Counted from the stretch's first letter, positions 53,212 through 62,731 are shown. The stretch: DNA of 63,755 bases from Clostridium sp. CAG:967 (GCA_000433095.1 HF991469.1:29777-93531), one strand, 5' to 3'. Notes: a model not told the origin generated them from the sequence alone. Translations and numbers: made by a program.

Positions 53212-53642
53212 ATATACATTAATACTTGTCCGAACTCTACAGGTTGTCCGTCAGATACGCAGATTTCCACAATTTTACCCGAGAATTCAGCTTCGATTTC
53301 GTTCATAAGTTTCATTGCTTCAACAATACAAACTACATCGCCTTCTTTTACTGTTTGACCTACTTTAACAAAAGCTTCGGCATCAGGTGACGGAGCTGAG
53401 TAAAAAGTACCTACCATAGGAGAAGTCAACGGTTTTCCTTTTTTAACTTCTGTTTGAGCTGCAGGAGCAGGAGCCGCAGCCGGTTGTGGAGCTTGCGGTG
53501 CTGCCGCAGGCGCCTGTACAACACCCATAACTTCTTTTCTTAAAGTAATAGCTTGTTCGCCGTCTTCAAGAGAAATTTCCGTCAGTGAATTATCAGCTAA
53601 AACTTTTGCTAATTTTTCAACATATTCAATATCAAATTTCAT
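53205..53642 (-). CDS. accB: Biotin carboxyl carrier protein of acetyl-CoA carboxylase
   Basis: BCCP carries the biotin of acetyl-CoA carboxylase. The N-terminal segment (MKFDIEYVEKLAKVLADNSLT) is followed by an alanine/proline-rich flexible linker (about 45-75). The C-terminal biotinyl domain contains VCIVEAMKLMNEIEAEFSG, whose lysine in EAMKLM is biotinylated, and the thumb-type PLTSPMVGTFYSAPSPD. At 145 aa it is normal. It lies 18 bases after efp and before accC in one operon. Confidence 0.96.
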   Translation of the reverse strand: MKFDIEYVEKLAKVLADNSLTEISLEDGEQAITLRKEVMGVVQAPAAAPQAPQPAAAPAPAAQTEVKKGKPLTSPMVGTFYSAPSPDAEAFVKVGQTVKEGDVVCIVEAMKLMNEIEAEFSGKIVEICVSDGQPVEFGQVLMYIE

Positions 53643-53660
53643 TATTTTGCCTTTCTTAAA

Positions 53661-54218
53661 TTAAGCTCTATCAAGATACTCGTTAGTTCTTGTATCAACT
53701 CTGATTTTATCACCGTTAGAAATAAAGAACGGAACGTTAACTACCGCACCTGTTTCAAGAGTAGCCGGTTTAGTACCGCCTTGTGCAGTGTTTCCTTTTT
53801 CTGAAGGAGGAGTATCAGTAACTTCAAGAACAACGTGAGCAGGAATATCTACACCGATAATTCTTGCATCATGCATCAAAACTTGAACAATCATATTTTC
53901 TTTCATATATTTCAAGCCGTCGCCGATTTGATCAGCCGTTAATTGAAGCTGTTCATAAGTTTCGTTATCCATCATAACATATTCGGCACCTTCTTTATAT
54001 AAATATTGCATTTCACGTCTGTCAAGCATAGCTTTTGCAACTTTTTCGCCGGCTCTGAATGTTTTTTCTACAACCTGTCCTGTTTCTACGTTTTTAAGTT
54101 TTGATCTTACAAACGCTGCGCCCTTTCCGGGTTTTACGTGTAAAAATTCAACTACAGACCATAAGCCGTTGTCTAATTGAAGCGTTAAGCCTGTTTTTAA
54201 ATCGTTTACTGAAATCAT
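53661..54218 (-). CDS. efp: Elongation factor P
   Basis: EF-P relieves ribosome stalling at polyproline stretches. It starts MISVNDLKTGLTLQLDNGLW and the first loop has HVKPGKGAAFVRSK, with lysine at the tip position that is modified in many bacteria. The C-terminal OB domain has the signature KPATLETGAVVNVPFFISNGDKIRVDTRT. At 185 aa it is full length. It heads the efp-accB-accC operon, a common arrangement. The polyproline codons in pilin leaders 2 and 3 would be natural EF-P clients. Confidence 0.96.
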   Translation of the reverse strand: MISVNDLKTGLTLQLDNGLWSVVEFLHVKPGKGAAFVRSKLKNVETGQVVEKTFRAGEKVAKAMLDRREMQYLYKEGAEYVMMDNETYEQLQLTADQIGDGLKYMKENMIVQVLMHDARIIGVDIPAHVVLEVTDTPPSEKGNTAQGGTKPATLETGAVVNVPFFISNGDKIRVDTRTNEYLDRA

Positions 54219-54386
54219 ATTTTTCCCCTTATTAAAATAATATAGTCATTTATGTTAAGTCGATAATACCATAAACAACAAAAACTTCAAATAATTGTTA
54301 CAAATAAAAATCAAATTATTAACAAAGTAGCAAAAAAATATATGTTGCTGTATTATATAACCATAAGCAATATAAGGAGTGTAAAA

Positions 54387-54854
54387 ATGAGAATTTCAGC
54401 TATTGACAGATGCTGCCCGAAACCTCAGTTTACAGCATCAAGAAACGGATATGAAAACCCTATTAACAGAAAATCAGAAAAAGGACTTGCAATTTGGGGC
54501 TCTATAGGCGGAAGTGCACTTGTAGGAGCAACAGCTGCGGGCATCGGAAGCTGTTTTATTAAATCAGGAGCTGCAAAAAGAGGTTTAAAACTTGGCGGTA
54601 TCGGAGCTGCTGCAGGATTAATAACATTAGCACTTACACTGCCTGCCAAACTTTATGATACTAAAGTAAAAGCTTTTGCCCGTGAAAAAGAAATGGACGT
54701 TTTCAGCCGTGACAGAGAGCTGAAATCAAATATAATGGAAGAAGTTGATAAAGAGGTCAAGGACGAAGATGTTTCGTTAGACCAAAAAATCAGCCACTAC
54801 GCAACAGTTCAAATGGCTAACAACGGAAAAGGACTATTGGTCAAAGGAGCATAA
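54387..54854 (+). CDS. Hypothetical small membrane protein (paralog A)
   Basis: A 155-residue protein starting MRISAIDRCCPKPQFTASRN. Two small-residue hydrophobic helices follow (IWGSIGGSALVGATAAGIGS and LGGIGAAAGLITLALTLPA), then a charged soluble tail (REKEMDVFSRDRELKSNIME). AAGGAG is eight bases before the ATG at 54387. The next gene starts right after its stop (TAAATG) and shares the short N-terminus, two helices and a KxMDV segment in the tail, so the pair are distant paralogs, probably in one complex. No known family. Confidence 0.72.
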   Translation: MRISAIDRCCPKPQFTASRNGYENPINRKSEKGLAIWGSIGGSALVGATAAGIGSCFIKSGAAKRGLKLGGIGAAAGLITLALTLPAKLYDTKVKAFAREKEMDVFSRDRELKSNIMEEVDKEVKDEDVSLDQKISHYATVQMANNGKGLLVKGA

Positions 54855-55445
54855 ATGAGAATTGGTGCCGTAAATAACAGTTTCTCATTTACTCAACAAA
54901 AAACAACCGCCAAAAATGATAATAATCCGATTTCCAAAAGCGGTGAAAAGGCTAAGCTTACAAAAGCTGCTTTTATTGCCGGTTTAGGTATCGGAGCTAA
55001 ATTATTATTTGAAGTTATGGACGGCGATTTTGTAGTGGACACGTTAGGAAATAAAGCCGAAAAAATTGTCGACAAACAACATAAAAATGTGTCGAAAAAT
55101 AAAAAAGCATTATTGGCAGTCGGCGCCTGGGCAGGTCTTATTGCCGCATTTATCGGCGGTTTTGCAATTCTGTACACTCTTTTTAAAGCCCCAAAAATAA
55201 ATTATGAAGGAAACGTAAACGCTTTTAAAAAAGGAAATTATGAAGGAAACGTAAACGCTTTTAAAAAAGGAAAAGATATGGACGTTTACGTTAAAGGCAA
55301 CTCTGTGGAAAAAGAACTTTACACTCAAATGAACGAGAAAGCCAAACAAGCAAATGAAGAAGAAAAAGCTAAGTTAAAAGAACAATATATGCAAATGAAA
55401 ATGGCTAAAAACAGAGTTCCTGATTTTGTAAAATTAAATCGATGA
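54855..55445 (+). CDS. Hypothetical small membrane protein (paralog B) with a 12-residue tandem repeat
   Basis: A 196-residue protein starting MRIGAVNNSFSFTQQ. It has two hydrophobic segments (AAFIAGLGIGAKLLF and WAGLIAAFIGGFAILYTLF), then two exact copies of a 12-residue repeat (NYEGNVNAFKKG) encoded by 36-bp tandem repeats. KDMDVYVK and a lysine/glutamate coiled-coil tail follow. The repeat boundary falls exactly at the end of the membrane region, so copy number would change a juxtamembrane linker. It is coupled to paralog A and 24 bases before rsgA. Function unknown. Confidence 0.72.
   Translation: MRIGAVNNSFSFTQQKTTAKNDNNPISKSGEKAKLTKAAFIAGLGIGAKLLFEVMDGDFVVDTLGNKAEKIVDKQHKNVSKNKKALLAVGAWAGLIAAFIGGFAILYTLFKAPKINYEGNVNAFKKGNYEGNVNAFKKGKDMDVYVKGNSVEKELYTQMNEKAKQANEEEKAKLKEQYMQMKMAKNRVPDFVKLNR
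55200..55271 (+). repeat. 36-bp tandem repeat, two exact copies
   Basis: The 36-base unit (55200-55235 and 55236-55271) is repeated without a single mismatch and keeps the reading frame (12 codons per unit). Confidence 0.95.
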
Positions 55446-55469
55446 TTTTTGTGATAAAATGATTGGGTA

Positions 55470-56489
55470 ATGGCAGAAGGACAGATTTACAAAATTCATT
55501 CAGATTTCTATTACGTCGATGACGGCGTTAATTCTTATGAGTGCAAAATTAGAGAAGTTTTAAAAAAACAAAAAGAAAAAATAATAGTAGGGGATTACGT
55601 TGAATTTGAAAACGGCGTAATAAAAAAAATTGTACCCAGAAAAAATTATATTAAACGGCCGAGTGTGGCAAATATTGATCAGGTAATTATTGTTTCTGCT
55701 CTAAAGGAGCCTGATTTGGATTTACATCAGTTGAACAGGTATATAGCACTTGCTAAATATTATAAAATTCCTGCTGTTTTATGTTTTAACAAAGATGATT
55801 TAAAATGGGACAAGCATCTTGGCGAAGATATTAAAAATATTTATGAAGCTTTAGGGTATAAAATTGTATACACATCCGCAACAGAGCATAAAGGAATTAA
55901 AAACTTCGAAAAGCTTCTAGCAGGCAGAACAAGCGTGCTTTGCGGGAATTCCGGAGTTGGCAAATCAAGTCTTATTAATGCAATTAATCCTGATTTAAAT
56001 CTCAGAACAAAAAGTGTCAGCGAAAAAACACAGCGTGGGACACATACTACACGTCACTGTGAAATTATAAAAATCAATGATAATTCAAGGATTGTAGATA
56101 CACCGGGATTTAGCAACGTCAGATTTGATTTTATACTTCCTGCCGATGTGGATTTACTTTTTGACGATATTGCACAATTCAGAAATGAATGTAAATATTC
56201 AGACTGTCTTCATATAAATGAAGACGGGTGCAATGTACTTGAAAATATTGATAAAATAGATTCAACCCGTTACGAAAGCTATCTGGCTTTTATCGAAGAA
56301 GCTAAAGAATATAAAGAAAAAATAAAATATGAAGGCAAAAAAGAAGAACATTCCAAAAAGACTGTTCACAACAAACAAATCGCAAAGATAAGCGAAAAAA
56401 AACGTGAAAGTGCAAGAAACACATTAAAACAAAAAATATATAAGGATATGGTTAATTACGAGGGAGGAATAGAAAATGAAGATGAATGA
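55470..56489 (+). CDS. rsgA: Ribosome small-subunit GTPase RsgA
   Basis: RsgA checks late 30S maturation. It has an N-terminal OB domain (DYVEFENGVIKKIVPRKNYI) and a circularly permuted GTPase with the order G4 (CFNKDD), G1 (LCGNSGVGKSSLIN), G2 (THTTRHCE) and G3 (VDTPGFSN). The C-terminal zinc-binding CKYSDCLHINEDGC follows. The last 50 residues are lysine-rich, longer than in E. coli. It overlaps the polyprenyl synthase start by 14 bases. Confidence 0.94.
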   Translation: MAEGQIYKIHSDFYYVDDGVNSYECKIREVLKKQKEKIIVGDYVEFENGVIKKIVPRKNYIKRPSVANIDQVIIVSALKEPDLDLHQLNRYIALAKYYKIPAVLCFNKDDLKWDKHLGEDIKNIYEALGYKIVYTSATEHKGIKNFEKLLAGRTSVLCGNSGVGKSSLINAINPDLNLRTKSVSEKTQRGTHTTRHCEIIKINDNSRIVDTPGFSNVRFDFILPADVDLLFDDIAQFRNECKYSDCLHINEDGCNVLENIDKIDSTRYESYLAFIEEAKEYKEKIKYEGKKEEHSKKTVHNKQIAKISEKKRESARNTLKQKIYKDMVNYEGGIENEDE

Positions 56490-57342
56490 TTATATTGAGC
56501 TGGTTAATAAAAAACTGGAAGAATTCATGCCTGTTCTTTACCCAGAAGATATTTTTAAATCAATGAAATACACCGTATTATTACCGGGAAAACGTTTGAG
56601 ACCCGTAATGTGTCTTGAGTCGTGCAGAATGTTCGGCGGTAACATCGAAGATGCAATACCAACTGCCTGTGCAATAGAAATGCTGCACGCACAAACACTA
56701 ATTCATGATGATTTGCCATGTATGGATAACGACGATTTCAGACGAGGTAAACCTACCAACCATAAAGTTTTTGGAGAAGCAAATGCCGTGCTTGCCGGTG
56801 ATGCGCTTTTAACTTTTGCGCCTCAAACTATTTTAAAAAACTCTAAAAATCTTGGCTGTGAAAAACTCATTAAAATTATGGAAGAATATTTTCACGCTGC
56901 AGGAGCTTACGGGGTTATAGCCGGACAAGTTGTCGATATAGAAAGCGAAAAAAATTATCCGGAAAATGCTCAGGAAACTCTTGAATACATTCACACACAT
57001 AAAACAGCTGATTTGTTTAAGCTTGCCCTTAGAGCAGGAGCTATAATAGCTGATGCCTCAGACAAAGAAATTGAAGCAATAACAGAATTCGGACAAAATA
57101 TGGGCGTTGCTTTTCAAATAGCAGACGATATTTTAGATGAAACTTCCACATTTGAAGAAATGGGTAAAACTTTAGGTAAAGACAAAGAAGCAGGGAAATT
57201 AACTTATATAAACTTATACGGCATTGAAAAATCAAGAGAGGATTTGAATAAGCTTATAAACAGATGTTTTGAAATTTTAGAACAAAACAATCTGAAATCT
57301 GAAATATTTGAACAGATACTTAATAAAATAAAAAATTGTTAA
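56476..57342 (+). CDS. Polyprenyl (farnesyl/geranylgeranyl) diphosphate synthase
   Basis: A trans-prenyltransferase with both aspartate-rich motifs: HDDLPCMDNDDFRRGKPTNH and FQIADDILDETS. KRLRPVMCLESCRMFGG provides the diphosphate-binding arginines. It extends isopentenyl diphosphate to C15 or C20. The residues before the first motif (AQTLIHDD) lack the aromatic seen in farnesyl synthases and look more like cyanobacterial CrtE, so C20 is possible, but I leave the chain length open. GGAGG eight bases before the ATG supports the start within the end of rsgA. Confidence 0.9.
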   Translation: MKMNDYIELVNKKLEEFMPVLYPEDIFKSMKYTVLLPGKRLRPVMCLESCRMFGGNIEDAIPTACAIEMLHAQTLIHDDLPCMDNDDFRRGKPTNHKVFGEANAVLAGDALLTFAPQTILKNSKNLGCEKLIKIMEEYFHAAGAYGVIAGQVVDIESEKNYPENAQETLEYIHTHKTADLFKLALRAGAIIADASDKEIEAITEFGQNMGVAFQIADDILDETSTFEEMGKTLGKDKEAGKLTYINLYGIEKSREDLNKLINRCFEILEQNNLKSEIFEQILNKIKNC

Positions 57343-57423
57343 CTTTTTTGTTTTTACAATAGTACTTATGCTATACTTAAATAACGCAAACAAATTTTGA
57401 AAAAGAGAGTAGGAATTAAATTA

Positions 57424-57885
57424 ATGATAACAGGCATATCAAACACAGGTTATGAAGTTATATCTTCAGGTGTACTATCGGCTTTTTTAGCACAGGTTTT
57501 AAAATTTATTATATTTACAATTAAATCAAGAAAAATTAATTTTAAAATTTTTACAACAACAGGCGGTATGCCAAGTTCTCATTCAGCAGGCGTAATGGCT
57601 GTATCCACTACGGTTGGAATTCTGGAGGGGTTTGACTCTGTAATATTTGCGGTAGCTTTAGGTTTTTCATTAATTACTATGTATGATGCCGCAGGAGTAA
57701 GACGAGCAGCAGGAAAAACAGCTGCATGCCTGAACAGGATGATGGATGACTTTTACAAACATGATGTACAATCTATCGGTGGTAAATTAAAAGAACTTCT
57801 CGGACATACTCCTTTAGAAGTTATTATGGGCGCAATATTCGGTGTTGCATTTGCTTATATTTACCATTTTTATATTTTGGGATAA
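57424..57885 (+). CDS. Divergent PAP2-family membrane protein (DUF212/YuiD-like)
   Basis: A 153-residue protein with about four hydrophobic segments and the divergent PAP2 signature: TTTGGMPSSHSAGVMAVST, then MYDAAGVRRAAGKTA. The serine-histidine pair SSHSA is the likely phosphatase centre. Family members are thought to act on lipid phosphates such as polyprenyl phosphates, which suits its place beside a polyprenyl synthase and a GT-C enzyme that would use polyprenyl-phosphate sugars. I prefer ATG 57424 with AGGA upstream; a TTG nine codons earlier is also in frame. Confidence 0.83.
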   Translation: MITGISNTGYEVISSGVLSAFLAQVLKFIIFTIKSRKINFKIFTTTGGMPSSHSAGVMAVSTTVGILEGFDSVIFAVALGFSLITMYDAAGVRRAAGKTAACLNRMMDDFYKHDVQSIGGKLKELLGHTPLEVIMGAIFGVAFAYIYHFYILG

Positions 57886-57891
57886 AACAAA

Positions 57892-59340
57892 TTGTTTTCT
57901 ATTAAAAAAATATTGTATTTTATATTTTTAGCATTAATCATAATGCTCGGAATTTATTTTCGTATTAAATACTTTGTCTTTAATAGAGCTTTCTGGGGCG
58001 ATGAGATTGCTATTCTGGTAAATTTACAAAATCCGTCGTGGCTTTCTGTTTTTCACCCCTTATCAATGGGACAGAGCACCCCGCCTTTGTATCTTCTGAT
58101 TTCTAAGATACAGTATTCAATTTTTAAAGATGGAAATCTTGAACTTATTTTCAGAACCATACCTCTTTTAAGCTCTGTGCTTTCAATCTTTGCATTTTAT
58201 TATATGTGCAAAAAATTTGTACAGAATAAAATAAGCCAGCTGATATGTACGATTATTTTCTGTCTGAACTTTCATTTTATTTATTATGCACAGGAGTTTA
58301 AACAGTATAGTTCAGATATTCTAATATTTATTCTTATATTGCTGTCATATTTCCATATTGACTTAAATAAAAAGAAGCAGGCTTTGATATACAGTTCATT
58401 TTACGCAATTATAATATGGTTTTCTTACACCTCATTATTTGCAATAGCTTCAGTAATAAGCGCAATGTTTCTGCAAAAAACCGATATTAAAAAATTAATT
58501 AAATTTACAATACCGCTGTTTATCAGTTTTATATTATTTTTTATTAACCAGAAATATCTTGTAAACAGCGACTATCTTCATACATACTGGGGCAGCGGGT
58601 TTGTAACCGCAAAAACTTTTTTTGAAATATTTATAAATGCCTGGGAATTTTTCTTAACAGGAATAAAAGGATCAGGTTTCTATATAGTATTTTTTGTGAC
58701 CGGTACAATTGCAGCAATTGTTGGAATAAAAGACGAAAAAAATCAACTCTTATTGCTGCCTGTTGTGTTTATGCTGATTGCTTCTGCGATGCATTTATAC
58801 CCGTTCTCCGGCAGAACGGCGTTATATTTGTTCCCTGTAATGATAATACTTCTTGTCAAAGTTTTTGATATAAACTTATACAAGTTTGAAATCATAAAAA
58901 ATACTGTTTTATGCATATTAGTTTTGTTTGTATTTATAAGTTTTTGGGATTACAAAAATCTTCACGATTATAAATTTGTTGATATAAAATCACCGCTATT
59001 AACAGCGCAGCAAGTAAGTAATGACAAAGAAAACGACATACTGGTATTTTTAAAATGGGATTATGTACCCTATATAGCTTATTACAAAGAAAAGTTAAAT
59101 ATAACATTTAAACACGCAGTATGCTTGCAGCAATGGTTCTTTCCCGAAGAATTTGATACACTGCCTGAAGGTCATACATACTACTTTGCAATGTCTGTTT
59201 ATGACAAAGATCCCAACTGCCTTACCGCAAAATATAAAAAACGGTATCTTTTAAGACTTCTTAACTGGGCAGAAAAACAAAAAGATTATAAATTATATAC
59301 AGATAATAACTTGAATGTTCTTATAAGATTTTCTAAGTAA
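57892..59340 (+). CDS. GT-C glycosyltransferase, ArnT/PMT-like
   Basis: A 482-residue protein with 10-12 membrane helices. The first outside loop holds FWGDEIAIL, whose DE pair is the catalytic acidic motif of GT39/GT83-type transferases. QSTPPLYLLISK follows (PPLY is common in this group) and the C-terminal domain faces outside. Such enzymes move a sugar from a polyprenyl-phosphate donor to a lipid or protein outside the membrane. It probably uses a TTG start at 57892, after GGGATAAAACAAA; no ATG is near the family start. It sits six bases after the PAP2-like gene, in the same operon. Confidence 0.82.
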   Translation: MFSIKKILYFIFLALIIMLGIYFRIKYFVFNRAFWGDEIAILVNLQNPSWLSVFHPLSMGQSTPPLYLLISKIQYSIFKDGNLELIFRTIPLLSSVLSIFAFYYMCKKFVQNKISQLICTIIFCLNFHFIYYAQEFKQYSSDILIFILILLSYFHIDLNKKKQALIYSSFYAIIIWFSYTSLFAIASVISAMFLQKTDIKKLIKFTIPLFISFILFFINQKYLVNSDYLHTYWGSGFVTAKTFFEIFINAWEFFLTGIKGSGFYIVFFVTGTIAAIVGIKDEKNQLLLLPVVFMLIASAMHLYPFSGRTALYLFPVMIILLVKVFDINLYKFEIIKNTVLCILVLFVFISFWDYKNLHDYKFVDIKSPLLTAQQVSNDKENDILVFLKWDYVPYIAYYKEKLNITFKHAVCLQQWFFPEEFDTLPEGHTYYFAMSVYDKDPNCLTAKYKKRYLLRLLNWAEKQKDYKLYTDNNLNVLIRFSK

Positions 59341-59391
59341 AAAGCTTGCCTTTTTTTATTATTCATGTAATAATCTAATTAAATAAGGGCT

Positions 59392-59409
59392 TATAGAATT
59401 AATTCTATA
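59392..59409. promoter_or_regulatory. 18-bp perfect palindrome upstream of the SNF2 gene
   Basis: TATAGAATTAATTCTATA, perfectly symmetric, 47 bases before the SNF2 ATG and after the GT-C stop. It may be an operator for a dimeric regulator. No consensus promoter is clear beside it. Confidence 0.45.
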
Positions 59410-59455
59410 TCCGAAAGTTGTACCCTTAGGGAAAGAAAGAGATACTCAAACAGTA

Positions 59456-62400
59456 ATGAGTGTTAAACAGCAGGAATTTAATTACAAGTTTATAAAAGAG
59501 AATGCCAGTGCCGGAAGCTGGCGCAGAGGTTACGAATACCATCTTAAAGATATGGTGTTTGACTCGTATCCCGAGAAAAACTTCTACATGGCTAAAGTTA
59601 AAGGTAACTTTCAGGCACATTACAATACAGACCTTATCTTTAAGAAAAATAAGGTTGAAGCTCGCTGCAATTGTCCTTTGAAAGAAGAATGGTGCAAGCA
59701 TGCCGTTGCGGTTGCATTAAAAGCAATAGATGAGCATGCCTATGAAGACTGGCTGGAAACAAAATTCGGTGTAGAAACAGATTTTCCTGATGAAAATACA
59801 GCTTTAACCGAACAGCCGCAAGGTAATTTTATCTTCCACTTTAACTCTAAAAGAAAAGCTAATTTCTTCTCTGTTCTGGTCCGTTCAAGAGAAACAGGAA
59901 AAGTTGTAAGACAAATTGAACCTATTTTAAGAGCATTGATTGAGGCGCAAAGACAGGATAAAACCTTTGAATTAAACAATTCTCAAAAAGTTGAAGTTGC
60001 AATATTCCAACAGCTTTTAACAGTTTCCCGTCAGGATAAAAAAGCCGGCTGGTATGATATCCCGATTACTAAATTCGGACCGATGTTTACACTTTTATCC
60101 AAAGCCGATGAGGTATTAGACGAAAAAACCAAGGAACGTTTGAAATTTACCGATGAAGAATGGAAACTTGTATTAAACGTAAATACCGGTGCTCAGGGCA
60201 CAATCCTTCTTTCTCTGGAGTGGAAAAGACCTGACAAAGATGATGTTTATCCGCTTGAGGAAGTAAGATATTTTTCAAGACATTTAAAATGGGGAAGATA
60301 TAAAAATCTTATATTCCCTACAAATATAGCAATGAATTCTCTTCCTCAAAATATTTTAAAATCGTCTTTTACAGATTTAAAAGATGCTGACGGCGGAAAA
60401 TTTATTTACGAAGAATTACCGAAACTTCAAGAAATTATGGACGTTGAGATTGCCGATAACATTAGCAAACTGATGCTTGAAGAACGCCCTCCGCTGAATG
60501 TTGTTACTATGGGAATTGATTACGACCAATCATTGAAAGCTTCTCTGGAATTTGAATATGACGGAGTTATAGTTCCTTATTCAAAAACAACTGCAGAAAA
60601 AGCACCGTATATCACAGTTAAAAAACCGGGTGAAGATTTGGTTTACTGGATTAAGAGAAACTTAAAACACGAGCAGGAAGCTTACGCTATGCTTCTTGCG
60701 TGTAAGTTCGTTCCAATGCAGACAAACAACCTTGCTCTGGAAAAAGAAAATGCAATAGATTTTTATAACTATTATATCAAACAGGCAGGCGATGGCTGGA
60801 AGTTTGTAGAAAAAGATGATATGAACTTCTTCAAGCTTATGGATGATCCGTTTAAACTATGCGCCAAAATTGACTTCTCGGAAGAAAATCAGGACAGTTT
60901 TGAAATTTTGTTATACGGTCAGGTCGGTGAAGAAATTATCAACTTTGACGAAATTTACGAAACAATACAAAGCGGTGAAAAATATAACAGAATAAGAAGC
61001 CTGGGATTTGTAGAATACCCTGCACAGAATATATATGCACTGATGCGTGCATTTAACTCATTTGACGTTTACAGAAATCCTGATAATAAATTTATTGTAA
61101 AAACATACCGTGCAGGTCTGATAAACGAACTTAAAAACCTTGATGTAGAACTCGTATTAAGTGAAGAATTCCAGAACTTCTGGGAACAAATGTCAACATT
61201 CTCAACTTCTGAAGAATTGACCTTGCCGAAAGGTATTAACGCCGAATTCCGTGAATACCAGACAAAAGGTTTCGGCTGGCTGTGGTTTATGTATAAATAC
61301 GGTCTTAACGGTATTCTGGCTGACGACATGGGGCTTGGTAAAACACTTCAAGCGTTAGCTGTTATTCAAAAGGCAAAAGAAGAAGACGGACCGATGCCTA
61401 CTCTGGTTATTTGTCCGACAACAGTCGTTTTTAACTGGGAATCAGAAATCCAAAAATTTGCACCTACACTTACAACTCTAAAACTCTCAGGTGTAGACAG
61501 AAAACAGTTATTTAAAGAAATTCCTAACCACGATGTTGTTATAACAAGCTATGCTCTTGTCAGACGTGATATTGCAAAATTAAAAGAATACAATTTCAGA
61601 TATGTTATCCTTGATGAATCACAAAATATTAAAAACGCTATGTCACAAACAGCTCAAGCTGTTAAAAAATTGCAGGCGGTTCACAAACTGGCGCTTTCAG
61701 GTACTCCTATTGAAAACAAACTCGAAGAATTATGGTCAGTATTTGATTTTCTAATGCCAGGCTTTATGTTCAGCGTTTCAGAATTTAATTACAGATACGT
61801 TAACCCGATTATGGAACGTCAGGATAAGACAGTTGAAAAACGCCTTAAACTGCAAATTTATCCGTTCATCTTACGCCGTATGAAACGTGACGTTGCAAAA
61901 GACCTTCCTGATAAAGTTGAAAACATTGCTTACTGCGAACTTACAGATGAACAAAGAGATTTCTATCTACAGGTTCTTGACAGTACTAAAGAAGAACTGT
62001 TTAAATCAATTGAACAGAACGGTCTTGAAAAAAGCAGATTATCAATCTTCTCCGCACTTTTGAGATTGCGCCAGATCTGCTGCCACCCTAGACTTTATGA
62101 TAAAGAAAATGTTAAGAATATCATGAAATCAGGTAAGTTTGAAAAACTTAAAGTTATGCTTGAAGAAATTATTGATGAAGGTCACAGAATACTTCTTTTC
62201 AGCCAATTTGTTGATATGCTTGATTTAATCAAAGGCTGGCTGGAAAGAGAAGGTATACCTTACGAATATCTTACAGGTAAAACAAAAGACAGACAGGGTG
62301 CTGTTGAAAGGTTTAATTCAACCCCGTCTATTCCAATATTCTTAATCAGCTTGAAAGCAGGCGGTACCGGTTTGAATTTGACTGGCGCAGATTACGTAAT

Positions 62401-62641
62401 CCATTATGACCCGTGGTGGAACCCGGCTGTTGAAGATCAGGCTACTGACCGTGCTTACCGTATCGGTCAGACTAAAAAAGTATTTGTTTACAGACTTATC
62501 ACGAAAAATACTGTTGAAGAAAAAATTCAAAAACTTAAAACTGTTAAGAGAAATCTTGTAGACAGCGTAATTTCAGTTGACAGAAATATTGTTAAGTCAC
62601 TTACTATGGATGATATCAAAGAAATTTTCTCAGTGGATTAA
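59456..62641 (+). CDS. SNF2/RapA-family helicase-like ATPase with SWIM zinc finger
   Basis: The N-terminal SWIM zinc finger is VEARCNCPLKEEWCKHAVAV (about residues 68-87), the CxC...CxH pattern. A long middle region of SNF2-associated type follows. The ATPase begins near 610: GILADDMGLGKTLQALAVIQ (Walker A), ILDESQNIKN (DESQ instead of the usual DEAH) and LALSGTPIENKLEELWSVF. The C-terminal helicase lobe has FSQFVDMLDLI, ISLKAGGTGLNLTGADYVI and DRAYRIGQTKKVFVYRL. These proteins remodel nucleoprotein or RNA polymerase complexes. At 1061 aa it is full length for SWIM-SNF2 proteins. AGAAAGAGA precedes the ATG weakly. Confidence 0.93.
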   Translation: MSVKQQEFNYKFIKENASAGSWRRGYEYHLKDMVFDSYPEKNFYMAKVKGNFQAHYNTDLIFKKNKVEARCNCPLKEEWCKHAVAVALKAIDEHAYEDWLETKFGVETDFPDENTALTEQPQGNFIFHFNSKRKANFFSVLVRSRETGKVVRQIEPILRALIEAQRQDKTFELNNSQKVEVAIFQQLLTVSRQDKKAGWYDIPITKFGPMFTLLSKADEVLDEKTKERLKFTDEEWKLVLNVNTGAQGTILLSLEWKRPDKDDVYPLEEVRYFSRHLKWGRYKNLIFPTNIAMNSLPQNILKSSFTDLKDADGGKFIYEELPKLQEIMDVEIADNISKLMLEERPPLNVVTMGIDYDQSLKASLEFEYDGVIVPYSKTTAEKAPYITVKKPGEDLVYWIKRNLKHEQEAYAMLLACKFVPMQTNNLALEKENAIDFYNYYIKQAGDGWKFVEKDDMNFFKLMDDPFKLCAKIDFSEENQDSFEILLYGQVGEEIINFDEIYETIQSGEKYNRIRSLGFVEYPAQNIYALMRAFNSFDVYRNPDNKFIVKTYRAGLINELKNLDVELVLSEEFQNFWEQMSTFSTSEELTLPKGINAEFREYQTKGFGWLWFMYKYGLNGILADDMGLGKTLQALAVIQKAKEEDGPMPTLVICPTTVVFNWESEIQKFAPTLTTLKLSGVDRKQLFKEIPNHDVVITSYALVRRDIAKLKEYNFRYVILDESQNIKNAMSQTAQAVKKLQAVHKLALSGTPIENKLEELWSVFDFLMPGFMFSVSEFNYRYVNPIMERQDKTVEKRLKLQIYPFILRRMKRDVAKDLPDKVENIAYCELTDEQRDFYLQVLDSTKEELFKSIEQNGLEKSRLSIFSALLRLRQICCHPRLYDKENVKNIMKSGKFEKLKVMLEEIIDEGHRILLFSQFVDMLDLIKGWLEREGIPYEYLTGKTKDRQGAVERFNSTPSIPIFLISLKAGGTGLNLTGADYVIHYDPWWNPAVEDQATDRAYRIGQTKKVFVYRLITKNTVEEKIQKLKTVKRNLVDSVISVDRNIVKSLTMDDIKEIFSVD

Positions 62642-62671
62642 AATAGCAGAATAATTACTTATAAATGACCG

Positions 62672-62706
62672 TATGCCCTGAATATTATTCAGGGCATATT
62701 CTTCTA
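62672..62706 (+). terminator. Terminator after the SNF2 gene
   Basis: TATGCCCTGAAT (62672-62683) pairs with ATTCAGGGCATA (62687-62698), three-base loop, followed by a T-rich stretch. It can also act on the converging pilin gene. Confidence 0.75.
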
Positions 62707-62731
62707 AAGATTAAAAAATCCGAGTATGGGG

